A DNA stretch of 61,816 nt, taken from assembly GCA_025357755.1 (NCBI GenBank), contig JANXOP010000388.1, positions 1 through 61,816 on the forward strand. Direction: 5' to 3'. Position 1 is the stretch's first letter. Each line of letters opens with the position of its first letter. Of this stretch, positions 17,872 through 25,956 are shown piece after piece. The DNA comes from Kofleriaceae bacterium (GTDB lineage Bacteria; Myxococcota_A; Polyangia; Haliangiales; Haliangiaceae). The translations under genes were made by a program, and so were the position numbers. The notes below the pieces were generated by a model. The model saw only the letters and a list, made by a program, of their open reading frames with translations. It ran no database searches and was not told the DNA's origin.

Positions 17872-19346
17872 TCGGCGATCGCTACGTAATAGTAGCCTTC
17901 GTCGTCGTCCTCATCGGCCTCTTGCATCTCGCCCGTGACGACCTTCTTCGCGAGACCTTGCACCGATTTGATGCCGGCCTTCGAGAGGTAGTTGTGTGAC
18001 AGATCGAGGCACTCGAGGTGCTCGAGCGAATCCTTCGCCGCGACGAGTGCGGCGGCGCCTTCATCGGTCATCGTGCCCTTCGAGAGATCGAGCGTCTTGA
18101 GCGTCTTCAAGACCTTCGAGCCGCCGATCGCCTTCGCGATGTCGTTCGCGAACTTCGAGTTCTTGATGCCCAGATACTCGAGGTTCGTGAGGTCGCCGCG
18201 ATCGAGCAGCGGTTTCACTTCCTTGACGGTGCAGTCACCACCGTACTCGTCGTCACCGTAGTAGATCTCGAGGTGCTTGATCTTCGGCATCTTCGCGGTC
18301 GCGATGTTCTTGCCGCACGCCTTCGAGAGGCCGCCGGTGATGAAGATCGCGCGCTCGAGGTTCGGCGCGTCCATCGCGCCGACCTCGAAGTCACCCGTCT
18401 CGAGCTCGACGATGCGGAGGTGGGGGACCGCCTTCCACATCTTGCCGAGGTTGCCGGTGTGGTGCCAGCTGATCTGATCGACGTTGTCACCGAACGTGAT
18501 CTTGCGAATCGTCGGTGGGGCCTTCTTCGCGATCACGTCGATCAGCGACTGCAGGTTGCCCTCGCTCGGATCACCGTTCGACATGAACGAGAGCTCGACG
18601 ACGTAGCGCCCCGATGGATGCTTGAACACCTCTTCGAGCACGTCGGAGGTTTTCCCTTTCCAGACGCTGTCGTGATAGGTGTCGTGGCTGAGGCGGACCC
18701 GGTAGATGTAGCCGTTGCGCCAGAGGAACGCGTCCTCGCCGGTCTTCTGCCACTCCTTCTCCTGCGCGGAGCTGCGCAGATGCGATCTCGAGTTGTTGCT
18801 CAGGCCGTCGCGGGTCTTCTGGTGCTCCGCGAGCGGACCGAGGAAGTACTCCGGGTTCTTGTCGATCAGCTGCTTCGCGGATTTGTCCTTGTAGCCGAGC
18901 TGCAGCGAGATCAGCTCGCCGCGCGGGTCGCCTTGCTCCTGGAGCCAATCGGCGAACACCGCATACGCATCGCGATCGGTCGGGTTCTCGGCGATCGCCT
19001 TCTCGAGCGCGGGATTGCGCGCATCGCCCTTCGCCGCGCCGGCATCTGCTGCCTCCTTCTTGCCCTTCGCGAGCTTCGAGGCAGGCTCGGCCTTGGCCGG
19101 CTTCGCAGGCTTCGCGGCAGCCGCCTTCGCAGGCTTCGCATCCCCGACGAGCGCGTAGCCCTTCTTGGTCTTCTCGGCGACGAGCTTGTCGTGCTCTTTC
19201 TTGGCGTCGGCCGGCGATCCGAACTGCTTGATCGTCGTCTGGCCGTTCGCGCCAATCTTGCCGTACGTCGTGGTGAACGCGTTGCCGGACAGCTTGATGT
19301 CCCAGAACTTGTTCGAGTTGCCTTCGGAGAGCTCGTAGCGGGGCAT
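17868..19346 (-). CDS. WGR / TIGR02996 / leucine-rich-repeat protein (STM4015-like)
   Basis: 492 residues from the ATG at 19344-19346 (a TTG two codons upstream is less likely). Residues 1-75 are a WGR-type domain ([32 protein letters not shown]), followed by an Ala/Lys/Pro-rich linker; about 110-152 is a TIGR02996 domain (DRDAYAVFADWLQEQGDPRGELISLQLG in pieces); the remainder carries leucine-rich repeats (NLEYLGIKNSKF, SLEHLECLDLSHNYLS). The C-terminus is acidic. No catalytic residues are visible. The LRR part and its place directly before STM4014 match STM4015, but the WGR domain is an addition. WGR domains in PARP-type proteins bind nucleic acid ends; here a protein or nucleic-acid sensing role is only a guess. 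Confidence 0.85.
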   Translation of the reverse strand: MPRYELSEGNSNKFWDIKLSGNAFTTTYGKIGANGQTTIKQFGSPADAKKEHDKLVAEKTKKGYALVGDAKPAKAAAAKPAKPAKAEPASKLAKGKKEAADAGAAKGDARNPALEKAIAENPTDRDAYAVFADWLQEQGDPRGELISLQLGYKDKSAKQLIDKNPEYFLGPLAEHQKTRDGLSNNSRSHLRSSAQEKEWQKTGEDAFLWRNGYIYRVRLSHDTYHDSVWKGKTSDVLEEVFKHPSGRYVVELSFMSNGDPSEGNLQSLIDVIAKKAPPTIRKITFGDNVDQISWHHTGNLGKMWKAVPHLRIVELETGDFEVGAMDAPNLERAIFITGGLSKACGKNIATAKMPKIKHLEIYYGDDEYGGDCTVKEVKPLLDRGDLTNLEYLGIKNSKFANDIAKAIGGSKVLKTLKTLDLSKGTMTDEGAAALVAAKDSLEHLECLDLSHNYLSKAGIKSVQGLAKKVVTGEMQEADEDDDEGYYYVAIAE

Positions 19347-19403
19347 GGCCAAGAGCTTACCCGAGTCGGCGTCGAGTTCAGCGGCAGGCCAAGAGAATGA
19401 TGA

Positions 19404-20006
19404 CTACGCTTTGCCTTCCGCGTAACCCTTCTTGGTCTTCTCCGCGATCAGCTTGTCGTATTCCTTCTTCGCGCCGGCAGCATCACCGAACTCTTTGAGC
19501 GTCTGCTGACCCGGGGTCCCGATCTTGCCGTAGCGCGTCTTCACGTCGGTACCGGCGAGCGTGATCTCCCAGAACTTGTTCGACGAGCCTTCGGAGAACT
19601 CGAAGTAGCGCGCGCCCTTCGCGGCCTTTGCAGGTGCAGGTGCTGCGGCTTTGGCTGCAGGCTTGGCCGCGGCGGCTTTCTTCTTCGGCGCCGGCTCTTC
19701 ATCGTCGTCGTCGTCGTCGTCGTCATCATCGTCATCGTCGTCGGCCGGCTTCGCCTTGGCCTTCGCAGGTGCGGCCTTCGCGGCGGGCGCGGCCTTCGAG
19801 CCCGCGACGAGCTCGTAGCCCTTCTTGGTCTTCTCGGCGACGAGCTTGTCGTACTCCTTCTTGGCGTCCGCGTCGGACCCGAACTGCTTGATCGTCGTCT
19901 GTCCAGACGTTCCGATCTTGCCGTACGTGGTGGTGAACGACTTACCCGAGAGATTGATCTCCCAGAACTTGTTCGACGAACCTTCAGAAAATTCGTAACG
20001 GGGCAT
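19404..20006 (-). CDS. Double-WGR protein with a poly-aspartate linker
   Basis: 200 residues: WGR-like domain 1 (about 1-70, [32 protein letters not shown]), a Lys/Ala/Pro linker with 14 consecutive aspartates, then WGR-like domain 2 (about 130-195) that repeats the same motifs. In both, the W-G-R core reads YGKIG. Its first domain is nearly identical to that of the neighbouring WGR-LRR protein, so one arose from the other by duplication. The aspartate run is coded by an uninterrupted GAC/GAT tract (19701-19743) that may change length. It lies 57 bases upstream of the WGR-LRR gene and 12 bases after the vWA-like gene, so it might be read with either. Function unknown. Confidence 0.88.
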   Translation of the reverse strand: MPRYEFSEGSSNKFWEINLSGKSFTTTYGKIGTSGQTTIKQFGSDADAKKEYDKLVAEKTKKGYELVAGSKAAPAAKAAPAKAKAKPADDDDDDDDDDDDDDEEPAPKKKAAAAKPAAKAAAPAPAKAAKGARYFEFSEGSSNKFWEITLAGTDVKTRYGKIGTPGQQTLKEFGDAAGAKKEYDKLIAEKTKKGYAEGKA

Positions 20007-20018
20007 GGGTCCGAAACG

Positions 20019-21446
20019 TTACACGAGCCAACGGAGCAGATCCTCGGTGACCTCGCACCATTCGTTCCAGGAATCCGGAGAGGGCTCGGCCGGCGATGTA
20101 CCCACCTGTGCGGCAGTAGGCGCGGGTCCTGAGAGGTTGATGTGGAGGGCGCGAAGGCCTTTCGGGATCTCGGGCGCGGGGCCCATCGACACCACGATCA
20201 CGTCGGAGATCGAGGTCGAACCCGCCGCCGCCGTCGCAGCGATCAGGTCCTGCCAGGGCGTCTCCTCGAGGATGACGATGCCGCGCTGGATCTCGCCCTC
20301 CAGCAACAGCGCGACGATCGCGCGCTCTTCCTCGAGCAGTTGCGGCGGAAACGCCACCCGGATCGTCAACGCCTGGTCGCCGAGCTGCTCGGTCAGCCAA
20401 CGCACCGCGGCGACGAGCAGGCCGAAACACAGGATCAGGCGCTGCCAGGGCAGGTCGCGATCCTTCACGCGGGCATCCTCGAGATCGGCGCCGAGGGCGA
20501 TGCCGATGACCTGGCGGTGACGCCTGAACACGCTGTCATCGCGCGTGTAATAGAGAAGCTCGCCCTCGACGTAGCGCAGCGTGAACACGTCGGTCTCTGG
20601 CCCGTCCTCCATGTAGACGAGCTCGGAGCTGACGAGGTTCTCGATGTTCGCGTTCGATCCGCCGGGCGTGATCGCGGTGAACCCACCGGCGGGGTAGAGC
20701 GATTCGTCGGCGAGTTGCGTGTCGCGCGCGCCGCGATTCTGGCGATTCGCGGGCAGCCGCCGCGGCAGCTTCGCCTCGAGTGCGGTCGCCGCCGCGGCGA
20801 TGTGGTCGGCGGTCATCCGGCCGCCTAGGTCGCGCAGCACGTTCAGGTGATCGAGCGCGAAGACCTCGTGATCGTCGACGAGCGCACGCGCCTGGCGCGC
20901 CGAGCGAGCGAGGCGATCGTAGGCATCGGCGAGTCGCTCCGCGGTGGTGCCGCCCAGGAGCTCGGTGCGGCCGGCCGCATCGCGTTCTTCGCGCGGACGA
21001 GCGAGCGCGCGACGCAGCGCCGCGGGGCTGACCGAGGCACCCGCGAAGCTCGCGCGCTCGCAGATCGCACCGACGACGAGGGCGATCGCGGTCGCGCGAT
21101 CACCGGGCGCGAGGTGCGCGTAGGCGGCGAGCACGTCGTCGAAGCGCGCATTCGTGACCAGCCGCGCGAGGACGTCATCGTCATACGCGCGCACCGCGGC
21201 GCGCAGGTTGTCGTCGCGGCTCTGGACCGGGGTCGACAGCGGCAAGCGGGCCCCCCCGAGCAAGACGGCCACGTCCGCGATCATGCCGGGCGGTGGGAGC
21301 GATGACAGCTCGTTCGCGCAGGCCGCGATCGCGGAGGCGATCAACTGATCATCATCCTCGGTCACGACCCGACGCAACGCGAGCCCTGCCGCGAGCCAGC
21401 TCGCGACATCGGCTTGAGTACGCAGCTCGCGAACCGCGGGCTTCAT
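20019..21446 (-). CDS. Degenerate vWA-like component of an FtsH/MoxR system
   Basis: 475 residues. The N-terminal 230 residues are helical. From about 265 the pattern of alternating strands and amphipathic helices (VIGIALGADLED, LTIRVAFP, RGIVILEETPWQDLI, SDVIVVSMG) resembles a von Willebrand A domain, but the DxSxS metal-site motif is not present in its usual form; a DDSVF at the end of the first part is the closest. The ATG overlaps the MoxR stop by four bases. In MoxR systems the ATPase normally partners a vWA protein encoded next to it, which supports the assignment by position; the sequence match alone is weak. No membrane segment or signal peptide. Confidence 0.75.
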   Translation of the reverse strand: MKPAVRELRTQADVASWLAAGLALRRVVTEDDDQLIASAIAACANELSSLPPPGMIADVAVLLGGARLPLSTPVQSRDDNLRAAVRAYDDDVLARLVTNARFDDVLAAYAHLAPGDRATAIALVVGAICERASFAGASVSPAALRRALARPREERDAAGRTELLGGTTAERLADAYDRLARSARQARALVDDHEVFALDHLNVLRDLGGRMTADHIAAAATALEAKLPRRLPANRQNRGARDTQLADESLYPAGGFTAITPGGSNANIENLVSSELVYMEDGPETDVFTLRYVEGELLYYTRDDSVFRRHRQVIGIALGADLEDARVKDRDLPWQRLILCFGLLVAAVRWLTEQLGDQALTIRVAFPPQLLEEERAIVALLLEGEIQRGIVILEETPWQDLIAATAAAGSTSISDVIVVSMGPAPEIPKGLRALHINLSGPAPTAAQVGTSPAEPSPDSWNEWCEVTEDLLRWLV

Positions 21447-22486
21447 GACAAGCCGAGCAGCCGAGGCACTTTCTCTTCGAGCAGATCGATCTCGTCACGG
21501 GTCTCGCCGAGATACGAGAGCAGGCGCAAGTCGCTGCGTTCGACCGCGCCGCCGTGCGTGATCCACGCGTGCGTGCGGAGCAGCCGATAGAGCTTCACGA
21601 CCTTGCGATCGGACACGAACACGCCGTCCTCCCGTACGAGCGTCTTCAAGACGCGACGCAGCTCTCGCAAGAGCTCGTCGGAGAAGTAGAGGTCGCGGTC
21701 TTTTTGCGGATTGCCATCCGGCCCGTTCACGCGGCGCGCGAGCACGTGCGTGAGGTAGCGGTGCGCCTTGACGAAGTCCTCGAGCGTGGCGTGACCTTCG
21801 ACCCAGGGTTTCTGGTTGAGCTCGCGATGGGTATAGGCCTCGAGCCCCGCATCGATCAGCTCGATAAAGTGCTCGTCCTGCACCGATCGACAGGCCGCCT
21901 TGAGGCAGAACCGATCTTTGAGCGCGGCGAGCTCGATGTTCTCGGGCAGCTCGTTCGTCGCCGCGAGCAGGATCCGCAGCTTGACCGGGACCGGCTGGCC
22001 GTCCTGGTAGAACTTGCGCTCGTTGATCACGGTGAGCAGCGAGTTGAGGATCGCGGAGTTCGCCTTGAAGATCTCGTCGAGGAAGACGAGCCGGGCCGTC
22101 GGCAGTTTGCCGTTCGACCGGCGCAGGTACTTGCCGTTGCGGAGCTCGGCGATATCGATCGGCCCGAACACCTCGGAGGGCTCGGTGAACCGCGTGAGCA
22201 AGTACTCGAAGTACTCGCCATCTGGAATCTTGAGCGCGTCCTTGAACTTGATGACGAGATCGGACTTCGCGGTGCCTGGCGGGCCGACCAGCAGCAGCGG
22301 CTCTTGCGCGACCGCCGCGGTGCACATCAGATCGATCAGCGGTTGCTTCGCGACGAAGAACCGCCCGAGCGACATCCGGAACTTGTTGATCCGATCGCGG
22401 AGCCCGGATGCATCCTTGGCGAGCTCGTCGTAGCCGGCCTGAGTGGCGCGTTCAATTACATCGACAGGTGCGGCAGTGGCGGTCAC
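21443..22486 (-). CDS. MoxR-family AAA+ ATPase
   Basis: 347 residues. Walker A GPPGTAKS (68-75), Walker B VFLDE (134-138), sensor-1-like LLAATNELPE and a C-terminal lid are all present; the RavA/MoxR signature GPIDIAELRNG follows the second strand. MoxR proteins are chaperone-like ATPases that remodel complexes with vWA partners, often during metal loading or stress. Start is GTG 22486 overlapping the upstream stop (GTGA); its stop overlaps the vWA-like ATG (ATGA). With an FtsH-type protease in the same operon, the set fits the three-NTPase-partner architecture proposed for bacterial conflict systems. Confidence 0.93.
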   Translation of the reverse strand: MTATAAPVDVIERATQAGYDELAKDASGLRDRINKFRMSLGRFFVAKQPLIDLMCTAAVAQEPLLLVGPPGTAKSDLVIKFKDALKIPDGEYFEYLLTRFTEPSEVFGPIDIAELRNGKYLRRSNGKLPTARLVFLDEIFKANSAILNSLLTVINERKFYQDGQPVPVKLRILLAATNELPENIELAALKDRFCLKAACRSVQDEHFIELIDAGLEAYTHRELNQKPWVEGHATLEDFVKAHRYLTHVLARRVNGPDGNPQKDRDLYFSDELLRELRRVLKTLVREDGVFVSDRKVVKLYRLLRTHAWITHGGAVERSDLRLLSYLGETRDEIDLLEEKVPRLLGLS

Positions 22487-25400
22487 GAGGCTCCTCCAAG
22501 ATCACGGTGCAGGCGGCGGCGAATCAGATGCTCGTCGTCCTCGACGAAGCGGCGGCCAGCTTCGCCGAGGGCGAGGTCGTCCGAGGTGATGCCGAGGACG
22601 ATCGACTCGACAAAGTTGAGGACCGAGAGGCAGTAGTGGCTGTTGGTCCCGTAGCTGTCGCTGATATCGCGCAGATGGTTCGTGAGATCCGCGAGCCCGG
22701 CAAGCGCTTGCTGGAGCGGCGCTTGCGCGTAGGCGAGGGCGAGCGCGCGCACCAGATCGAGCCGCACGGGCAGGACCATGCTCTCGGTCAGCGCGGTCCG
22801 CGCCTGCTCGAAGATCGGCAGGGCGCGCGCGGTGTCGCCGAGATACGCGAGCCCGGCAGCGAGCGCGAGCCGACCGCGCAGCGCTTCGACCCGATTCGTG
22901 GGCAGCGCGTGCTCGGCCTCGGCGAGGAGCTCGGCCATTTCGGTGCGCAGGCCGATGCGGCGCAGCGCGCGCAGGCTGTGCTGCAGCACGCGCTCGAGAT
23001 CCGAGCCCTGGACCAGGCGGATCGCGGCCCCGAGTGCCTCGAGCATCGCGGGCATGAGCTCGCTGCGCCCGAAGTGGCCCGCGATGATGAGCCCCTCGGC
23101 ATACAGCACGGCGCGGCGCGCCTCCGCGACCCGCGCGATCTGCGGCCAGACGCGCTGGAGGATCGGCACGGCGCCGGACTCGGGCAGCTCGAGCAAGGAG
23201 TCGAGCACGCCATCGATCAAGCGCTCGCGCTCCGCCTCGTCGGCGGCGATCGCGACATCGACGAGCTTGTCGACCGCCTTCGCGCGCTTCATCGGATCGG
23301 TGATCTCGCGCAGGGCCGCGAACTCGGGACCGCGCGAATCCTTCTCCTTCTTGATCCACGCACCGATCGCATCGGGACGCTCGAGCGGCTCGAGGATGCG
23401 CGAAGCCTCGCGCAAGCGATCGACCTTGTAGCGATGCACGCGATCGAGGTTCGCGAGCTGCGCGCCGAGCTCCGCCGAGAGCGGGGTCTCCGAGGCGATG
23501 CCCGCGATCGCTTGATCGACCCGCGCGCTGTAGGCCGCGATCAGATATGCGTGGACCGGATCGGGCTCGCCCGGCGCGAGCGCCTTCCGCGCCTCGGCGA
23601 CGAGCGAGCGCGCGCGATCCGCGCTGCCGATCCGGGCGAAGCCGTAGGCGAGCAGGAAGTTCACGTACGCGTTCGTGAGGTGTGCTGGAGCTTCGAGCGG
23701 CGTGCGCTTGCGCTTGGTCTTGTCGAGCTTGACCGCGAGCTCTTCGAGCGCGGTGCCGAGGTGCTCGCCACTGGCATTGCCAAGCGCACCGCTGCGCCCC
23801 GCGAGCCGCAAGAACGCGGGCAGCTCGCGCTCGACCGGCAACCCGCCTGCGAGCCGCGAGAGGATGCGATCGCGCGCGTGCGCGAGCAGCAACGGATCGC
23901 CACCGGCCAGCTTCGCGAGGCCGAGCCGCGCGAGCCACAGCGTGCGCGCGTCGAGCTCGCCATCGTGATCGTCGAGCCAGCGGGTGACCTTGTGCGGATC
24001 CTTCGCGACCGCCGGCACCACGCGCGCGGTCAGCGCGGCCACCGCACGCACGTCGTCACCGCTCGGCACCTCCAGCGCGAGTGCGGCGGCGAGCGCCTTG
24101 TCGGGCGAGACCTTGACGAGATCCGCGGCGATCCAGGTATCGAGCTGGGCCTGCGCTTCGTCAGGCGGTGATTCCCACACCGCACGCGCGAAGCACAGAC
24201 CGGCGTCGCGCCGACGATCGAGGCGCGCGTAGGTATGGCCGAGCTTGCCGAGTAACTCGATCCGCTCGGGCGCATCGCCGGGCGCATCGAGTGCGATGAA
24301 CTCGGCCTCGAGCGCCGCGAGCTCGAGATCGATCGCGACGACCTGCTGCGGCTGGTCCGAAGGCGCGGTCGCCGCCTTGCTCGCCTTTGGCGTCGCAGGC
24401 TTTGGCTGCGGAGTCGGCGCTTCGTCGACGACTCCGCGCTGCTGTCCGCCGGCCCTTTTTTTGCGCTTCGCATCGCCGGTGTCGTCGTGATCGCGCGGCG
24501 CGCGTTCGCTCGCCCACTCGAGTCCGGTGGAGACGTACGGCGCGAACTCGTAGATCGGCGAGCGAACCCACGGCGTCATCGCTGGCGCACTCGCGTGCAA
24601 GACGTAATCGGCCCACTCGCCGAGCCGCGAGAACGCATCATCGGCGATCCGCTCGACGCGGAACTTGTTCGTGTTCACGCGCGCGAGCCACATCACCTCG
24701 CGCGCATCGATCCCCAGGATCGAGCGTAGGCGTTCGCGGCGCAGGGGTGGCTCGATGATCGCACCGGTCGGCGCGTAGACATCGGCCATGTTGTGGAGCG
24801 GCGCGTACTCCTCGGCCACGAGCGAGAGATCCGGCGCCGGGTGGCGACCGGTGCGCGCGCGCAGGATCACGACGGGCGGTTGTTCCGCGGTGACCGCGAA
24901 CATCAGCCGACCGACGACTTCTTCGGGCAGGTACTCGAGCAGCTTGTCGATCCGACCGACCGCGTCCTCGCGGAGCACCCACAGGCTCGTGATATCGCGA
25001 CGACCGCTCGACAGCCGGAGCTCGATCTTACGACGCTCCGGCATCGAGCCAGGGGTGATCACCGGCGCGCGTTCTGGAACGGCGAGCTCGAGCGCGGCAT
25101 CGAGTGGCATCCAGCCTTCATCGCGGATCGTGGTCCAGCCATCGCGGGCAACGAGCAGCAGCATGCCGCGCTCGGTCCGGAGGTGTTCGGCGAGCGGGTG
25201 GTGAAAGCCGAGCTCGGTCCACACCGCTTCCTGGCCCGCAGGATCGGGCGCGAAGACGCGGAGCCCGTGATCGCGATCGAGCGCGCGCACGATCGTATAA
25301 GTAGGCGGATCGACGACCCGGAGTACGCCGTGATCGCCGGAGATCGCGAGATCGAGCCGATCGCTACCGAGCCGCACCAGCTCCGCGGCAACATCGAGCA

Positions 25401-25704
25401 ACTGCGAGACCCGCTCGGTCACGAACAGCACGAGCGAGGGGAGCTTGGCGACCTCGAACACGGTGGGGTGGAGCGCCTCTGCCCAGCACCGCACCGCGCG
25501 TGGCGTAGCGGGCAACGCGACCTCGCGCACGCCCGCTGCGCGCAACTTGGACATCGCGCCCGCGGGCACGGCCTTGTCGGGCTCGATGACGATCATCTGA
25601 TCGGCGTGCCCGACCCTGGCTGCTCCTGCCGCGACCTCGGTGGGGACGAGCCCCGACTTGATCGCGACGAGGAGCGCGTCTTTATCGGCGAATCCGAGAC
25701 CCAT
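22483..25704 (-). CDS. Large accessory protein of the FtsH/MoxR/vWA operon
   Basis: 1,073 residues with two parts. Residues 1-~430 are an alpha/beta region containing repeated strand-rich segments (VLRVVDPPTYTIVRALD, GMLLLVARDGWTTI); residues about 430-490 form a Lys/Pro/Ala/Asp linker; the remainder is a long alpha-helical, TPR/HEAT-like solenoid (RIELLGKLGHTYARLDRRRD, RALPIFEQARTAL). No signal, membrane segment or catalytic motif. It touches the small upstream gene without spacing (TAG then ATG) and overlaps MoxR by four bases. Comparable large proteins with propeller-like or solenoid regions are described as variable parts of MoxR/vWA ternary systems; I cannot assign the exact family by eye. 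It may act as target-recognition or scaffold subunit. Confidence 0.82.
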   Translation of the reverse strand: MGLGFADKDALLVAIKSGLVPTEVAAGAARVGHADQMIVIEPDKAVPAGAMSKLRAAGVREVALPATPRAVRCWAEALHPTVFEVAKLPSLVLFVTERVSQLLDVAAELVRLGSDRLDLAISGDHGVLRVVDPPTYTIVRALDRDHGLRVFAPDPAGQEAVWTELGFHHPLAEHLRTERGMLLLVARDGWTTIRDEGWMPLDAALELAVPERAPVITPGSMPERRKIELRLSSGRRDITSLWVLREDAVGRIDKLLEYLPEEVVGRLMFAVTAEQPPVVILRARTGRHPAPDLSLVAEEYAPLHNMADVYAPTGAIIEPPLRRERLRSILGIDAREVMWLARVNTNKFRVERIADDAFSRLGEWADYVLHASAPAMTPWVRSPIYEFAPYVSTGLEWASERAPRDHDDTGDAKRKKRAGGQQRGVVDEAPTPQPKPATPKASKAATAPSDQPQQVVAIDLELAALEAEFIALDAPGDAPERIELLGKLGHTYARLDRRRDAGLCFARAVWESPPDEAQAQLDTWIAADLVKVSPDKALAAALALEVPSGDDVRAVAALTARVVPAVAKDPHKVTRWLDDHDGELDARTLWLARLGLAKLAGGDPLLLAHARDRILSRLAGGLPVERELPAFLRLAGRSGALGNASGEHLGTALEELAVKLDKTKRKRTPLEAPAHLTNAYVNFLLAYGFARIGSADRARSLVAEARKALAPGEPDPVHAYLIAAYSARVDQAIAGIASETPLSAELGAQLANLDRVHRYKVDRLREASRILEPLERPDAIGAWIKKEKDSRGPEFAALREITDPMKRAKAVDKLVDVAIAADEAERERLIDGVLDSLLELPESGAVPILQRVWPQIARVAEARRAVLYAEGLIIAGHFGRSELMPAMLEALGAAIRLVQGSDLERVLQHSLRALRRIGLRTEMAELLAEAEHALPTNRVEALRGRLALAAGLAYLGDTARALPIFEQARTALTESMVLPVRLDLVRALALAYAQAPLQQALAGLADLTNHLRDISDSYGTNSHYCLSVLNFVESIVLGITSDDLALGEAGRRFVEDDEHLIRRRLHRDLGGAS

Positions 25705-25956
25705 CTACTGCTTCGTCGCGGTCGGGGTCGCAGCCGGTTGCTCGGCTTCGGGCTCTGCGGTCGAGCCGCCTTCTTGCTCGCGGCTGATCTCGACCTTGGG
25801 ATTCTTCAAGCCGCCGTTGACGACCTTCTCGGCGAGCTGGCGGTGCTCTTCCTCGTGCTCGAACGGCAGCGCGTCCGAATCGCTCGAGTAATCGATCACG
25901 ATCTCGCGCCGGCCGGTGACCGGATCGACGCGCAAACGGAGAGTGAGATCAGGCAT
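25705..25956 (-). CDS. Small conserved component between protease and scaffold genes
   Basis: 83 residues: a strand pair (LTLRLRVDPVTGRREIVIDY), a short acidic helix with EHEEEHRQL, then a disordered Glu/Pro/Thr tail. The pattern recalls the small DUF2997-like proteins found next to Ycf46/Ycf35-type ATPase genes, but this is a weak resemblance. It is squeezed between genes with zero spacing on both sides (TGA directly followed by its ATG; its TAG directly followed by the next ATG), so it is certainly expressed with them. Likely a structural or adaptor subunit. Confidence 0.75.
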   Translation of the reverse strand: MPDLTLRLRVDPVTGRREIVIDYSSDSDALPFEHEEEHRQLAEKVVNGGLKNPKVEISREQEGGSTAEPEAEQPAATPTATKQ

